Shown here piece after piece: positions 33,920 through 44,935 of a DNA stretch of 64,000 nucleotides (the stretch's first letter is position 1; each line of letters opens with the position of its first letter). This DNA comes from Cristatella mucedo. Its lineage: Eukaryota > Bryozoa > Phylactolaemata > Cristatellidae. The notes beneath the pieces were generated by a model, which saw only the letters and a list, made by a program, of their open reading frames with translations, did no database searches and had not been told where the DNA came from. Location of the stretch: the NCBI GenBank assembly GCA_009760855.2, contig WPIO01000122.1, positions 588,001-652,000 on the forward strand. Direction: 5' to 3'. The position numbers and the translations under genes are program-made.

Positions 33920-35995
33920 AGCTTAAGGTCAGCAATAAGTACGTTGCTACGCTTGGAGCGTCTCTGGAATAATGTAACCTAGCGTTACCTTGAGTGGTCA
34001 TGGTCACGAAGTAGATCAACTTGCAAATCACCAACCACTTTACCGACAACTAAGACAGTTAACCATTTACTGGCCAATGCTGTGAGGTCTGACTCCCCAG
34101 ATATAAGGGGCTCAGCTGAAAAGTTTTCAGCCTTCTTTACTGAAAAAATTGTGCACATTCGTGCCTCCTTTAAGCCCCCTCCAACCAAATCAATCGCCGT
34201 TCCTCAACCTGAGACCTTTCTTAAAAGGTTCTCTGATGTTTCTGCCTGTGATGTGGCTGCCTTAATAAGGTCTAGAAAAAAGAGCTCGTCTCCTGAAGAC
34301 CCTATACCTTCATCTCTGTGGTCTTCACTTGCAGACCAACTTAGCCCTGCCATAACCAAGATTTTTAATGCTTCTTTGGGAAAAGGGGTCGTCCCCAAGT
34401 CCTTCAAATCGGCAATCGTTAGACCTATTCTTAAAAAGCCTGGTTTAGACAGAGAAGTCCTAGCAAACTATCGTCCAGTTTCCCTTCTTCCATTCTTAAC
34501 AAAGATTCCTGAAAAAGTTGTTGCTAAGCGGCTAGGTGAACATATTGAAAATAATGGATTGTCAGAAACATTTCAATCAGGTTTCAAGAGGCAGCACTCT
34601 ACTGAAACTGCTCTCCTCCATGTTAACAATGACATTCTACGTGGCAACAACGATGGGAATGTCGCTGCCCTAGCTCTGCTAGATCTGTCTGCTGCCTTCG
34701 ACACCATTGATCATGAAGTTCTACTTGAACGATTGAGAACAACGATCGGTCTGGCAGACGATGCACTGGCGTGGTTTAAGTCATACTTGTCTGATCGTGC
34801 TCAATCCGTGTCGTGTGGGGGTCACGTCTCAGACACGAGAAGGGTCACCTGTGGAGTCCCTCAAGGGTCTTTACTTGGTCCCTTGCTGTTCTCTATTTAT
34901 ACGCAACCTCTGGGAAAAGTGATTAAGGCCCAAGGAATAGGATATCACTTCTATGCTGACGATACTCAGTTGTATTTGTCATTTAAACCGTCGGAATCTG
35001 CTGCAGCAGCTGAGAAACTGAATGCTTGCCTTGCCGATATTCGATCCTAGATGCCGGAAAACTTCCTGAAATAAAATGACGATAAAACCGAACTGCTTCT
35101 AATTGGACACCCTAAGCGTGTGGCTGGATTAAAAGGCTTTGCTGTTCTAATAGGTGATGCTATTGTGCGACCTTCACCACGAGCTCGTAACCTAGGTGTC
35201 GTGTTCGACAGCTGCCTCAATTTCAAAGCTTCACTCAGAAGACTGTTTCTACAGCTACCAATCACATCCAATCACTGTCCAAGATTAGAAGCTGCCTTCC
35301 ACAGTGGCTTGTAAAAAATTAACTAGCTCTTTAGTTCTGTTTGGCTAGATTATTGTAATTTAACTTTTGGTTGCGCTACCAAAGATGGCTATTATGCCAC
35401 TACAAAGGACTATGAATATGGCTGCAAGGCTGGTCTTCAAGTCCCAGTGGTTTGAGCACGTGTCACCTTTGCTGAAAGAGCTAGGATGGTTGCCGGTTGA
35501 GCAAAGGATACAGAGCAAAGTTCTTAAGTTGACCCACAAGGCCCGCCACGGCTTGGCTCCTTCGTACCTAGCTGAACTGCTGCATCAGTTTCAGCCTGTT
35601 TGCGCCCTCAGGTACTGTGTGGACAATAAATTAGCTGTCCCATTCCTCTGCTTAAAGACAGTTGGCGACAGAAGCTTTAGCTCTGCAGGTCCTAACTGTG
35701 GAACTCGCTTCCACAGTTATTACGCAACGACATCTACTCTCGGACTGCCGACTATAGCACATCTTTTTCAGCGGTCCTGAACTGCTACTTCTATGCTACT
35801 CACTACCTCAACTACTCTCCTGACTCTGCTATGCTTCCCACTTTCTCTTTGTTGCGTGAGACGAAGTCTGTTGGCTACCGAATGCGTACCGAAAGCCGCT
35901 TAGGCTGTGAGTGTGCTATACAAAACTCTCCTGCGTAACACCCACATGGTCTTTATGACTTTGTGTAGTTTCTGAAGGAGATACATTACATTCAA
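33920..35995 (+). mobile_element. LINE-B, longest copy (RT to 3' end)
   Basis: Covers the linker before RT, the whole RT, the thumb and C-terminal domain and the 3' UTR, ending in gagatacattacatt. The endonuclease part is missing. Defects include a TAG in place of a Trp codon at about 35048, a TAA a few codons later and a frame change at about 35300, with a further one at 35695. Most of the RT reads through without damage, so the family was recently active. The preceding 200 bp can be followed only with frame breaks. Confidence 0.9.
34082..35050 (+). pseudogene. LINE-B reverse transcriptase domain ORF
   Basis: A 322-codon frame holding an almost complete non-LTR RT. R-P-I-L-K-K-P and N-Y-R-P-V-S-L-L-P lie near residues 118-139, Q-S-G-F-K-R-Q-H-S-T near 162-173, catalytic motif A (L-D-L-S-A-A-F-D-T-I-D-H) near 200-212, G-V-P-Q-G-S-L-L-G-P near 258-268, and an intact Y-A-D-D box near 291-294. 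Motif order and the S-x-L-G-P-x-L-F form place it in the L2/CR1/jockey group. It is cut off by a TAG at 35048 where the 9.9-kb copy has TGG. Confidence 0.9.
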
Positions 35996-36674
35996 AGACA
36001 CGCAATGTCAGTTAACATCAAGCATGGTGTTATCGCTGCACATCTCAAGTTGAAAAAGAAGCAAACACTGTTGTGGGGAAAATACCTCCTTGGACATAGG
36101 CTGCATGCCTGTACATTTGGCCGAAATACGTGGAATGCCCAATGTTTAAAGAGATTGCTTGTAGTGATGTATGTTTTCTTAGTCGTGCATCGGCATCCAA
36201 ACAAAGCGACGATTCCCCTATAGTCACTACACCAAATAAATTATGCAAATGGAAGAGGCTTCTGCTTTTGCATAACTCACGAATGCAAGGTGATTGTAGG
36301 ATTTTTGCTAAAAAGAAAATATCCCAGCTTCAGGAACTTATCCGGAGGCTTGTCGATTTAAATTCCATCAGATGTGGCCAAGTTCTGAGCCCAACCGACT
36401 GTCCGAGCACGAGCGTGTATACACACACACGCGCACACGTACGCTCGCAAGCACGCACCGACGCATGCACGCACTGAAAGACACACAAGCAAATACACAC
36501 ACGCACACACACGCACACACACACACACACACATGCACACATACACGCACACGCACACACGCACACAGACACACACACACACACGCCCGCTTACAAACAA
36601 TGAGCAAACGGTAATAGCGTAAACGTGTTCAGTGTCGTATACCGGATTGTCCTACCGGATCTGCCTCTTACCGT
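35996..36674. other. Spacer with a mixed CA/CG-rich microsatellite
   Basis: Bases 36420-36592 are an imperfect ACAC/GCAC array; the Cys/Val- or His/Thr-repeat frames across it are artefacts. From 36000 to 36420 overlapping frames on both strands are open for about 70 to 115 codons without a domain that I recognise. Confidence 0.6.
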
Positions 36675-37090
36675 TGGAAAAAATAATGATAAATGTGTTA
36701 TCGTGCCCACAGAGAACTCATTATCTTTCTAGACTATTTATATTTGCACTAAAGGGAGCATTATCCAACGGTTATTGTAGAATAATCCTTACCAAAAAAA
36801 ATGGCTAGATAGGTCACGCACAGCTTTAGCATGCAAATATGTGTAGTGGCAGAAGGCGAAATGACACCAAGCAGACGCTCGAAAAGAAAGAATAATATGG
36901 ATCTGATAAAACCTTGACTCGATAGATACAATTTTAGTTACGTTGTGTAGTTGCGGGACGTCTCGACGCAGGTCGGAAGTGAGTTCCAAGCTGTGGGAGC
37001 ATATAACTAAAGGCATGGCCTTCAACGGATTTAGTAGTCGCTTTCAGAAATCTGAGATATAAGTGAAATTAGTATGTCGGGGTCGCGAGA
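36675..37090 (-). mobile_element. LINE-A 3' fragment, strongly diverged
   Basis: In plus reading: gtgcccacagagaactcattatctttctag, then agcatgcaaatatgtgtagtggcag, then caggtcggaagtgagttccaagctgtgggagcata, ending in catggccttcaacggattta. All the blocks are in LINE-A order with many substitutions. Confidence 0.7.
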
Positions 37091-37289
37091 CTTTGTTTTA
37101 CTATTAGTTACTCGTTTTCGGGCGACGTCAAGACGATACCTTCGAAAGAATGCTTCAAGGAAACGGATATCGGCTTACAATAAAGTAAGAGCATGTAATA
37201 ACAGCTACTACGTCTCCATTTTCAATTTTCTAGAGGTGTGAAGGAAGGATGTACTTAAAAAGCAGATTTAGTGCAATCTATTAGCTTGT

Positions 37290-38495
37290 TTCGCTATATC
37301 TTGCGGCAGCTTTGATTCTACTCGTCTTAAAGTCTATCTTGAGTGCCTCTCATATCGCCTGAGCATTAGTGACCTTGAATTGTAATGTTTCAAGTCCTAC
37401 GTCAGCGGAAGACTTCAAGGTACTTTTGTTTTGATTCAGCCGATCCAAGGAAGCTCTGAAGTATGGTGTTCGAGGGCTCTTAGCTTGGTTTCATTCTTTC
37501 CACGGTTTATAGTCTCCCTTTTGCTAATGTGATTGAAAGACTCAACTTAGGTTTTCGCTTCTAAACTAGTAACTCAGTTGTACGTTATCTCTTTCCCAGC
37601 CGTCAAGCATGTCAAATTCTCTGAATTCTCTTACTACGTTTATTGACGTCACCCGCACATGGGTGGCAGCCAATGTTATTAAATTGAATGACCATTAAAA
37701 AGAATTATTAGTGATATAACAAACCTGATAGTTTTGGACGGAAAGAGTATGATTTAGATATTGAAAAGTCTGACGCTCAAAATTCCATCTGTCAGCTTAT
37801 CTCTCAGTGAACCTGCCCGAAATCTAGGTGCCATGTTACAAAGTTACCTTTCATCGCACGTCAAGTCAGCTTACTTTCTGCTAAAACGTTTGCTAAACGT
37901 TGCTAACAATCGGGCTTTTTTTTAGACAAGGACACCACATCTAAATTGGTCCATGCGTTTGTAATATCTAATCCTGACTTCTGCAAATCACTGCTAGCTG
38001 GTCTACCGGCCTATGCACTCAGGCGCTCCTAGCTAGTGCAACACTTTGTGGTTGGGCTCGTCTGTTGCGAGCATCACAGTTGCCACATCACACCACTGCT
38101 TTCCATGCCGCACTGGGTACAAGTCAAGCGAGGCATTGATTTCCAGGTCTTTCCACTCATTTTAGGTCTATTCATTCTATTGCTCCCGACTACCTGTCAG
38201 AAATACTTTCCCACCAGGCCATGATTCCCAGCAGTCGTCTTTTGGAATTTCTTATGCAACTATCTCACGTATGAACAAAATTTTTTTTCGAGACAGTGAA
38301 TCAAGTTTGTGTGCAGCAAAAACCTGGAACGTACTTAGGATCTACGTTACGACAACGCCTGACTTGACTACATTTAGGAAAGAAACGGTAAGGCATCTTT
38401 TTTGTTACAGCTTTTTGAGGTTCCACGAGTTTTGTCCTCATGTGTGCTGACACTGTATGTCCTGCCACCTACCATATTTGTGTATCACTAACATA
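37290..38495 (+). mobile_element. LINE-A, old degraded copy
   Basis: Broken RT C-terminal part and tail. Blocks equivalent to A-L-Q-W-F-K-S-Y-L, then the ...gtcacccgcacatgggtggcagcc tract, R-N-L-G-A-M-L-Q, and the terminal D-L-T-T-F-R-K-E can be followed with numerous stops, into 3' UTR (gtgtgctgacactgtat). It is interrupted at about 38500 by the next copy. Confidence 0.7.
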
Positions 38496-39450
38496 TCATA
38501 ACTTACTAGTTATGGGCAAACCCAGTGTGATTCAGAGATTGAAAAGGCTGACTCTCAAAATTGGCTCTGCCAGCATATCTCCAGTTGAATCAGCTCGATA
38601 TCTAGGTGTCATATTCCAAAGCGACCTCTCGTTAGACGACCATATCAGCTCCACAGTCAAATCTGCCTATTTTCATCTTCATAACATTGCTAAAATTCGG
38701 GCTTGTTTAGTTAAAGATACCACATCTAAGATGGTCCATGCATTCGGGACATCCCGTCTCGACTTCTGCAACTCACTGCTTACTGGCCTACAAGCATGTG
38801 CGATCAGGCGATTGCAGCTGGTGCGAAACTCGGCAGCTAGACTTGTCTGTCGTGAGAGTCGAAGTTGCCACGTTACTCCACTTCTCGCCGACCTGCACTG
38901 GCTACCAGTCAAGCAACGGATTGATTTCAAGGTTTTGTCGCTCACTTTGAGGTCCCTTCATTCTATGGCTCCAGCCTATCTTTCAGAGATACTACCCCAT
39001 CAGGCCAAGCATCGTACCACCCGCTTTTCGGAATCCAACAGTCTAGAAATACCTCATACAAACCTTAAATCCTTTGCAGACCATGCATTTAGTTCGTACT
39101 CTCCCACATCCTAGAACTCCCTCCCGCCCTACGTCAGAACATCCCCTGACCTGACCACATTTAAAAGGAACCTAAAAACACACCTATTTAGGACAGCATT
39201 TAGTGGGTCCCTGTGATTCGTCCTTCATGTGCTGATGGGTGCTGACACTGTGCATGCTGCCACTAACCACATTTGCATGCTGACCTTGTGAATGCCACCC
39301 CTAACCATATTATTCATTGTGTTTGTTTTTCAATCATGATTTTCCTTACCATTCAATTGCATTTCACTTTGCAGCAAATGTAAAGCGCCTAGAGAGAGAT
39401 TAAGTTCTCTGAGGGCGCTTTATCAAGTGAATTAATATTATTATTATCAT
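38496..39450 (+). mobile_element. LINE-A 3' portion, well preserved
   Basis: Open from 38440 to 39114. K-S-A-Y-F-H-L-H-N-I-A-K-I-R-A-C, F-G-T-S-R-L-D-F-C-N-S-L-L-T-G-L, C-H-V-T-P-L-L-A-D-L-H-W-L-P-V-K-Q-R, A-K-H-R-T-T-R-F. A TAG replaces a Trp codon at 39112 and the same frame continues to the usual end. The 3' UTR ends with the hairpin AAAGCGCC (39382-39389) / GGCGCTTT (39414-39421) with an inner AGAGA / TCTCT stem, followed by TTA units. Confidence 0.9.
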
Positions 39451-39529
39451 TAATATTATCACCCCAAACGATCATCTTCATCGAGGAAGCGGAATTTTAA
39501 AACCATCGGAGACCATGCTTTTGTTCCTG

Positions 39530-39910
39530 TGCTCCTGAACTCAGTACAAATGTATATCACAGCGTCCCCTGATAAGACAGAATTTAAAACGAAACTTAAA
39601 ACGCACCTTTTCATGGCACCATTTAGTGGGTCTTTCAGATTCCTCCTTCGTGTGTACGTACGCGTTTAAACTATGCCTGCTGCTTGCGGTTGTTACCACA
39701 AACAAGTTTGCATCGCTTTACATGCAGCATTTTTAAAGTTCCGAGCATGAGATTCTGTTCTCTGTGGGCACAATGCATATGCATTTTCATTATCTCCATT
39801 ATTTTACTACCGCTAACCATTTGATTGTGCTTTCCTCACAGCAAATGTTAGTACCTAGAACGATCTTGAGTTATCTAAGAGCTGTATATAAAACCTAGCT
39901 TTTTTTATTA
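39530..39910 (+). mobile_element. LINE-A-like tail of a divergent subfamily
   Basis: Begins in the last codons (tttaaaacgaaacttaaaacgcacc, accatttagtgggtc) and has the cgctaaccatttgattgtgc and ttcctcacagcaaatg UTR blocks, but its terminal region (tacctagaacgatcttgagttatctaagagctg) has lost the GC-rich hairpin arms. It is either an old copy or a separate subfamily. Confidence 0.6.
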
Positions 39911-41389
39911 TTGAGTTGGAGCGTGGTGGATTGCATCAGTAACGGTCAAACTGTATACCAATTTAGCCCAATTTCGGTTAAGGCCAGCAAGTCAAGGCTT
40001 CTTTAAAAAGTAATGTCGTTTATTAATAAGGATTTAGTGCACATTGAAAAAATATTCTAGCGAGAAGCGGTAAATAATGCCATTGGATATATCGCAGGCA
40101 TGATGACCACTAAGATGGGGAGATTTACCAAACCTCCTCTGCACCATGTGCATTTAGCGTTTCTTGTGCGTTACAGAAATCTCTTCTGTAAATCGGTTTA
40201 TGAAAAAATAGTGTTCGTCAACCGATGCAGCTAAGACCTGTTTAAAGTTTATCTTTTTTGTTGTTTAACCATAACAAGTAGGAAGTTACTTACCTATGGG
40301 CATCCAAACGCTTATAGTTTCGGGCTGACTCTACCGAGCCGGAGATGGCATTACCTTTGCCTTCGGCTGTGTTAGATACGCATGCGGCTAATGACCTCCA
40401 TACTACTTATAAATGCGCATATTGCTTCGTTATTGTCGTTCAAATTTATTATTAGAGGTTATTGCTGTGGCTAGGATAATTAGGTTTTACATTCACCAGA
40501 GAAAAACGCCTGGAGTAGACGCGAGTTCATGATCTGAGAACCTGCTCGCTTGACGAGAGGAGCGGTTATGAGGAACCCAACATCCAGTGCAAAACGTGTC
40601 CTATATTCAAGGTGGCTTGTAGGCAATGTTCAAGCGTTATGTTCTCAAACAAGTTTTTTTTTCTAAAAAAATGCACTTGATTAAAAGCCGTCAGAGAACT
40701 AAATCTCTCTTTAGGCGCTTTACACTTGCTGCAAAGGAAACGCGATCAATTGGTGAGTGGTATAATGCTTGCTGAAACAAATTACGTTCATCGTAAAATA
40801 TACCCTAAGGAGCCAACAGTCAGCGTTTTTGCTTTGAATGCGATTCTTCAAAGTGATTTTCTTAATCTTGCCTTCAACAATATAACTAGCATCGTACTCG
40901 GTGAAATGTTCTCCAAAAAATTGATGCACTCTGGCTAGTGATTTATAGCGTCCGACTGAGAAATTGTCTGTGAACTATTCAGACCGATTGTTACATTGAC
41001 ATCTTCTTCGTCTTCAATTCCAACTATGCTATTCTTAAGCTCTTGCAGTACCTTATCGTAAATCTTCCGTTGGTCGTAATGCAAAAGCAATACATCTCGT
41101 TTTTCTTGTGTAATTATGCGTCAAAATCTTTTAAGTTAAACCGCAGGCTTGTAAGGCCTGTAATTCTTGAGCGTGAATTTCGTCTTAGTGGTTCGTTTTT
41201 TTCAATCGATATCTTTTCAGGCTTAAAATATCGTCGCTTTTTGAAAGCAGATGGCCATATTGGGTTGTGGTGGCTAGAAACGACTCGCATTTCAACTTGA
41301 ACAGCAATTATAAACATCAACCGACTTAGAAATCAAACGTCGATGTCTCGTTTTCGATTGCTTGCAAAGTTTTCGACATAGTTTGCCTT
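39911..41389. other. Spacer; LINE-A tail fragment at 40665-40775 (-)
   Basis: The only recognised item is a minus-oriented LINE-A tail: aaatgcacttgattaaaagcc, ctctctttaggcgctttacacttgctgc, and gcgatcaattggtgagtggtataatgcttg. The frames at 40726-40938 (+), 41043-41300 (+) and 41320-41114 (-) have no motif I recognise. Confidence 0.6.
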
Positions 41390-42775
41390 CAATAGTGAGA
41401 CTTCGCAGCTGGAATAGTCTCTTGATTGTGAATTATGGGGTACCTCACCGCTCTGTGCTAGGTCCGGTTCGTTTCACGGTTTATACTCTCCCTCTTACTG
41501 ACGCGATTGGCAAGCACAATCTAGGCTTTTGCATCCATGCCGATGATACTCATTGCACCTGTGCTTTGATCACTTCCAGACTTTGAGCAACTCAAATTCT
41601 CTCAACTCACTTGCAGCATGTATTGATGACATCCACACGTGGATGGCAGCTAATTTTCTTAATTAAAACGATAATAAAACTAGCTTATTAGTCATGGGAA
41701 ATCTAAGTATGATTAGGAAATTGGAAGTCTTACATTCAAAATTGGTTCTGCCAGCATATCTCCTGTTGAATCAGCTTGAAATTTAAATTTCATGTTCCAA
41801 AGTGACCTCTCCTTAGACGACCGTGTCAGCTCCACAATCAAGTCTGCCGACTTTCAGATATGTAGCATTGCTAAAATTCAGGCTTGTTTTGATCAGCACT
41901 AGACATCTAAGTTGATCCATGCATTTGTGACATCTCGTCTTGACTTCTGTAACTCAATTCTTGCTGGCCTACCAGCATGTGCGATTAGGCGATTACAGAT
42001 GGTCCATAACTCCACCACAGCTAGGTCCGTCTGTCGTGAGCCTCGCAGTTGCCACATAACACCACTTCTCGCCGACTTGCACTGGCTACAAGTCAAGCAA
42101 CGGATCGACTTCAAGGTTTTGTCGCTCACTTTTAGGTCACTTCATTCTTTCGCTCCAGCCTATCTCTCAGATCTACTTCCCCACCAGGCCAAGCATACTA
42201 TCCCTGCTTTTCGGAATCGGCAACAGTCTACTAATACCTCGTACAAACCTCAATTGATTTGGAGACCATTCATTTACTTCGTATGATTCCAAAGCCTAGA
42301 ACTCACTCCCGACTTGCGACAGAACATCCAGAACTTGGCCACATTAAAAATAACTTAGAACAGCATTCAGTGGGTCCCTGTGATTAGTCCTTCATTGGCT
42401 TATGCATGCCGACACTGCATGTTGCTACTAACCACACTTGCAAGCTGACCCTTTGCATGTAACCCCTAAGCATAATAAATATAATATAATTCATTTATAT
42501 AGTGCCCCAAGAGGAATTAATCTCTATTCAGGCGCTTCACATGTGCCTCGGGGCTCGAGCCCAGGACCTCGGCCAGACCTTAGTCGGGGCGAGCACCTTA
42601 ACCACTAGACCAAACCAGCTCGGCATGTTATCCTTGTTGCTTATTAAGCACGATATTACTCACCATTCAAACGCATTTCTTTTTGTAGCAAATGCAAAGC
42701 ACCTAGATAAAAGATTTGAGTTCTCTGAGGGTGCTGTATCAAGTGCATTATCATTATTATTATTATATTAATCAA
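41390..42775 (+). mobile_element. LINE-A, degraded, carrying a nested SINE2
   Basis: RT palm (Y-G-V-P, S-V-L-G-P-V-R-F-T-V-Y-T-L-P-L, H-A-D-D-T) at 41436-41560 and C-terminal part (F-V-T-S-R-L-D-F-C-N-S, P-L-L-A-D-L-H-W-L) at 41912-42286 are separated by frame breaks. The 3' UTR is split by SINE2 at 42474-42623 and resumes (catgttatccttgttg) to the hairpin and a TTA tail ending at about 42770. The split UTR matches the uninterrupted copies on both sides. Confidence 0.82.
42474..42623 (-). mobile_element. SINE2 copy with LINE-A-type 3' end
   Basis: On the minus strand a tRNA-like head (gctggtttggtctagtggttaaggtg; box B ggctcgagcc) is followed by a short linker and then aagcgcctgaatagagatta ... 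cttggggcact, ending in an AT-rich tail (atataaatgaattatatt). The second half is an evident match to the LINE-A terminal hairpin (aagcgcctagaaagagattaag ... gagggcgctt). It is flanked by cat on each side, at a point inside the LINE-A UTR. Confidence 0.82.
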
Positions 42776-42779
42776 AGGG

Positions 42780-43850
42780 TTTAATAAGAACTGTTGTATG
42801 TGGGGTGTAAACGTAATTTGAATAATTTTTGAGTTGTGTTTCGATCTGATGATATGCAGAGTTGTCTACGAACACGATCATTTTTTTGGTTTCCTAATTC
42901 TAGATCGAATCTTTGCAACATGTATGCCCAGATATTGCTTTTCATCCACGAATTACGATTAGAGAAATAGGGCAGTGGCAGTCTCTCCTGGGGAAATAAT
43001 TTTTTTCGGTTCCCGTGCCGCAGGAGAGAAATAACAGCTAATACGCGGTCATTTCCTTTTAGAGCTAGCCCATTTTTAGCTACGAGCACAGTGTTCATTG
43101 CAGAATGAATGGGAAATGAGCTGGCTTTTCGCCAAACGACTATGCAGCAGTTCTATTAAGCTATGGGCAGTGTTCTCATAGCTAAAATTGCACTCAATCT
43201 ATACATTGACGACACGGTATTGTTTAAGAAGTAAGATGTTTACATATTTATGTTGAACTTAGCCGCCAGTCAGATTGTCGCTCGCTGCAGCTAATGTGCA
43301 AGTGGTCGTTATCTTGTAAATAATCGAAATTCGTCCTCAATGAAATTATAATTCGATTCGATTCCATCAATAAAGGCAGGCAAAATTTTATTGATTCATT
43401 GTTTGGCACCTTCTTCGTCCGCCTCAGCTCGATCGCCATGAATGGCCTCGATTTTGATCTTACGTTTAACTACGAATCGATCGTTCCAAGCATCCCTTGG
43501 TTTGTCGCATGCAAGCGTCTTCACTAATTGACGAGCTTTTCCCATCAATAATGTTCTGTTATTGGAGCATTATGAATTCTATTGATTGAAAATCGGCGAA
43601 TAAAGCTTTTAAGACCTCCTCATGATTAGAATGGTACCACTTTTGAGATTTGAATTCTAGTTTGCAAGCGCTTTCTATTGAGATGTGGCTACATTCCCTT
43701 TGATGCTTGGAAATCATCAATAGATTACGATTGGACTGAACAGCAATATTGTTCGCCTAGTTTGTCTTTAGCTCAGTAAAAATATAGTTTTTTTCTCAAA
43801 ATTACAGCCTCCAGCTTGCCCCTTTCATTTTGTGCTATGATTAGTAAAAT
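42780..43850 (-). mobile_element. pogo/Tigger-like DNA transposon relic (transposase fragments)
   Basis: Minus-strand pieces appear in the order expected for a Tigger/CENP-B-type transposase. A stretch I-I-D-G-K-A-R-Q-L and W-N-D-R-F, then I-H-G-D-R-A-E-A-D-E-E-G-A-K-Q, I-N-K-I-L-P-A-F-I at 43620-43350 (helix-turn-helix and linker), then L-P-L-P-Y-F-S-N-R-N-S-W-M-K and L-Q-R-F-D-L-E-L followed by K-L-R-L-H-P-T-Y-N-S-S at 43000-42790 (DDE core flanks). The catalytic Asp motifs are not intact and there are frameshifts. No terminal inverted repeats were identified. Confidence 0.65.
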
Positions 43851-43924
43851 ATAAGTCGGACATTTTTAATAATTAGCTTGCTAATAAACAGTTTTTATCG
43901 AAAACAATAATAAGAATAAAATAA

Positions 43925-44720
43925 TGATAATGCAATTATTAAAGCGCCCCCAGACAACTTAATCTCTTTCTAGGTGCTTTACATTTGCTGCGAAGGGACA
44001 TGCAATTGAATGGTAAGTAAAATCATGCTTGAAAAACAAAAACAATGAATAATATGGTTAGGGGTGGCATTCACAAGGTCAGCATGCAAATGTGGTTAGT
44101 GGCAGCATGCACAGTGTCAGCACCCATCAGCACATGAAGGACGAATCACAGGGACCCACTAAATGCTGTCCTAAAGAGGTGTGTTTATAAGTTCCTTTTA
44201 AATGTGGTCAGGTCAGGGAATGTTTAGAATCAGGTCCGGAGGGAGTTCCAGGCTTTAGGAGCATACGAACAAAATTCATGGTCTCCAAAGGATTTAAGGT
44301 TTGTACGAGGTGTTTATAGACTGTTGTATTCCAAAAAAAAATCCTAGCTGATTAAACAGCCTCTTTTTGTATAGCGACAGAAGGGCCTTCACGGCTATCA
44401 CCACCGCTTGCAGTGGCGATAAAGGATCGCCCACCGCAGGAATCGAACCCACGACCTCGGAACCGAGGTCGTGAAAGCAACCGCCTTACCTGGTGTGCCA
44501 TCACGGCTCACCAAAAAAAAGCGGGTGGTACGATGCTTGGCCTGATGCAGTAGTATATCTGAGAGATAGGCTGGATTCATAGAGTGAAGAGACCTAAAAG
44601 TGAGCGACAAAACCTTGAAGTTAATCCGTTGCTTGACTGGTTGGCAGTGCAAGGCGGTGAGAAATGTAGTAACGTGGCAACTTCGACGCTCACGACAGAC
44701 AAGCCACATTATTTTAATGC
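43925..44720 (-). mobile_element. LINE-A 3' portion with a nested SINE1
   Basis: Plus reading: tail remnant, cgcccccagacaacttaatctctttctaggtgctttacatttgctgc, ggttaggggtggcat, ttagtggcagcatgc, gacccactaaatgctgtcct, then the C-terminal coding part in reverse to about 44720. At 44330 the element breaks off at ttccaaaaaaaa, SINE1 follows, and the element resumes with ccaaaaaaaagcgggtggtacgatgcttggcctgatg. Copies at 20.44 kb and 52.1 kb show the uninterrupted sequence. Confidence 0.88.
44338..44512 (-). mobile_element. SINE1 copy nested in LINE-A, with target-site duplication
   Basis: Closely similar to the 17.7-kb copy. Here the self-complementary arm is perfect over 11 bp (cacgacctcgg / ccgaggtcgtg). 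Box B reads ggttcgattcc. The flanks are ccaaaaaaaa on both sides, which interrupt the LINE-A phrase present intact elsewhere, so this is a genuine retroposition event with a duplication of about 9-10 bp. Confidence 0.88.
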
Positions 44721-44935
44721 TTGATTGTAAGTAAATAAATATGACAAAACTACCGATCCGTCCGTGTTCCTGCCCAGAACTGATTTCCGCGTTTTACTCT
44801 ATCGATTGAAGGATTAGAAAGATGAGAAGAACTGATTAATATACTAGATTGTCAACAACGTTGACAATGGAAAACTGAAAAGCATACCCAACGTCTATTA
44901 TTGAACAACCTTTTTAGCAATTTGTCGCATTCCAA

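Noticed and set aside
36330-36614. Overlapping Cys/Val-rich and His/Thr-rich frames on both strands
   Set aside because: They come from the mixed CA/GCAC microsatellite at 36420-36592.
42530-42623. Possible tRNA gene near 42.6 kb
   Set aside because: It is the head of SINE2, with a LINE-like 3' half and a second copy at 50.1 kb.
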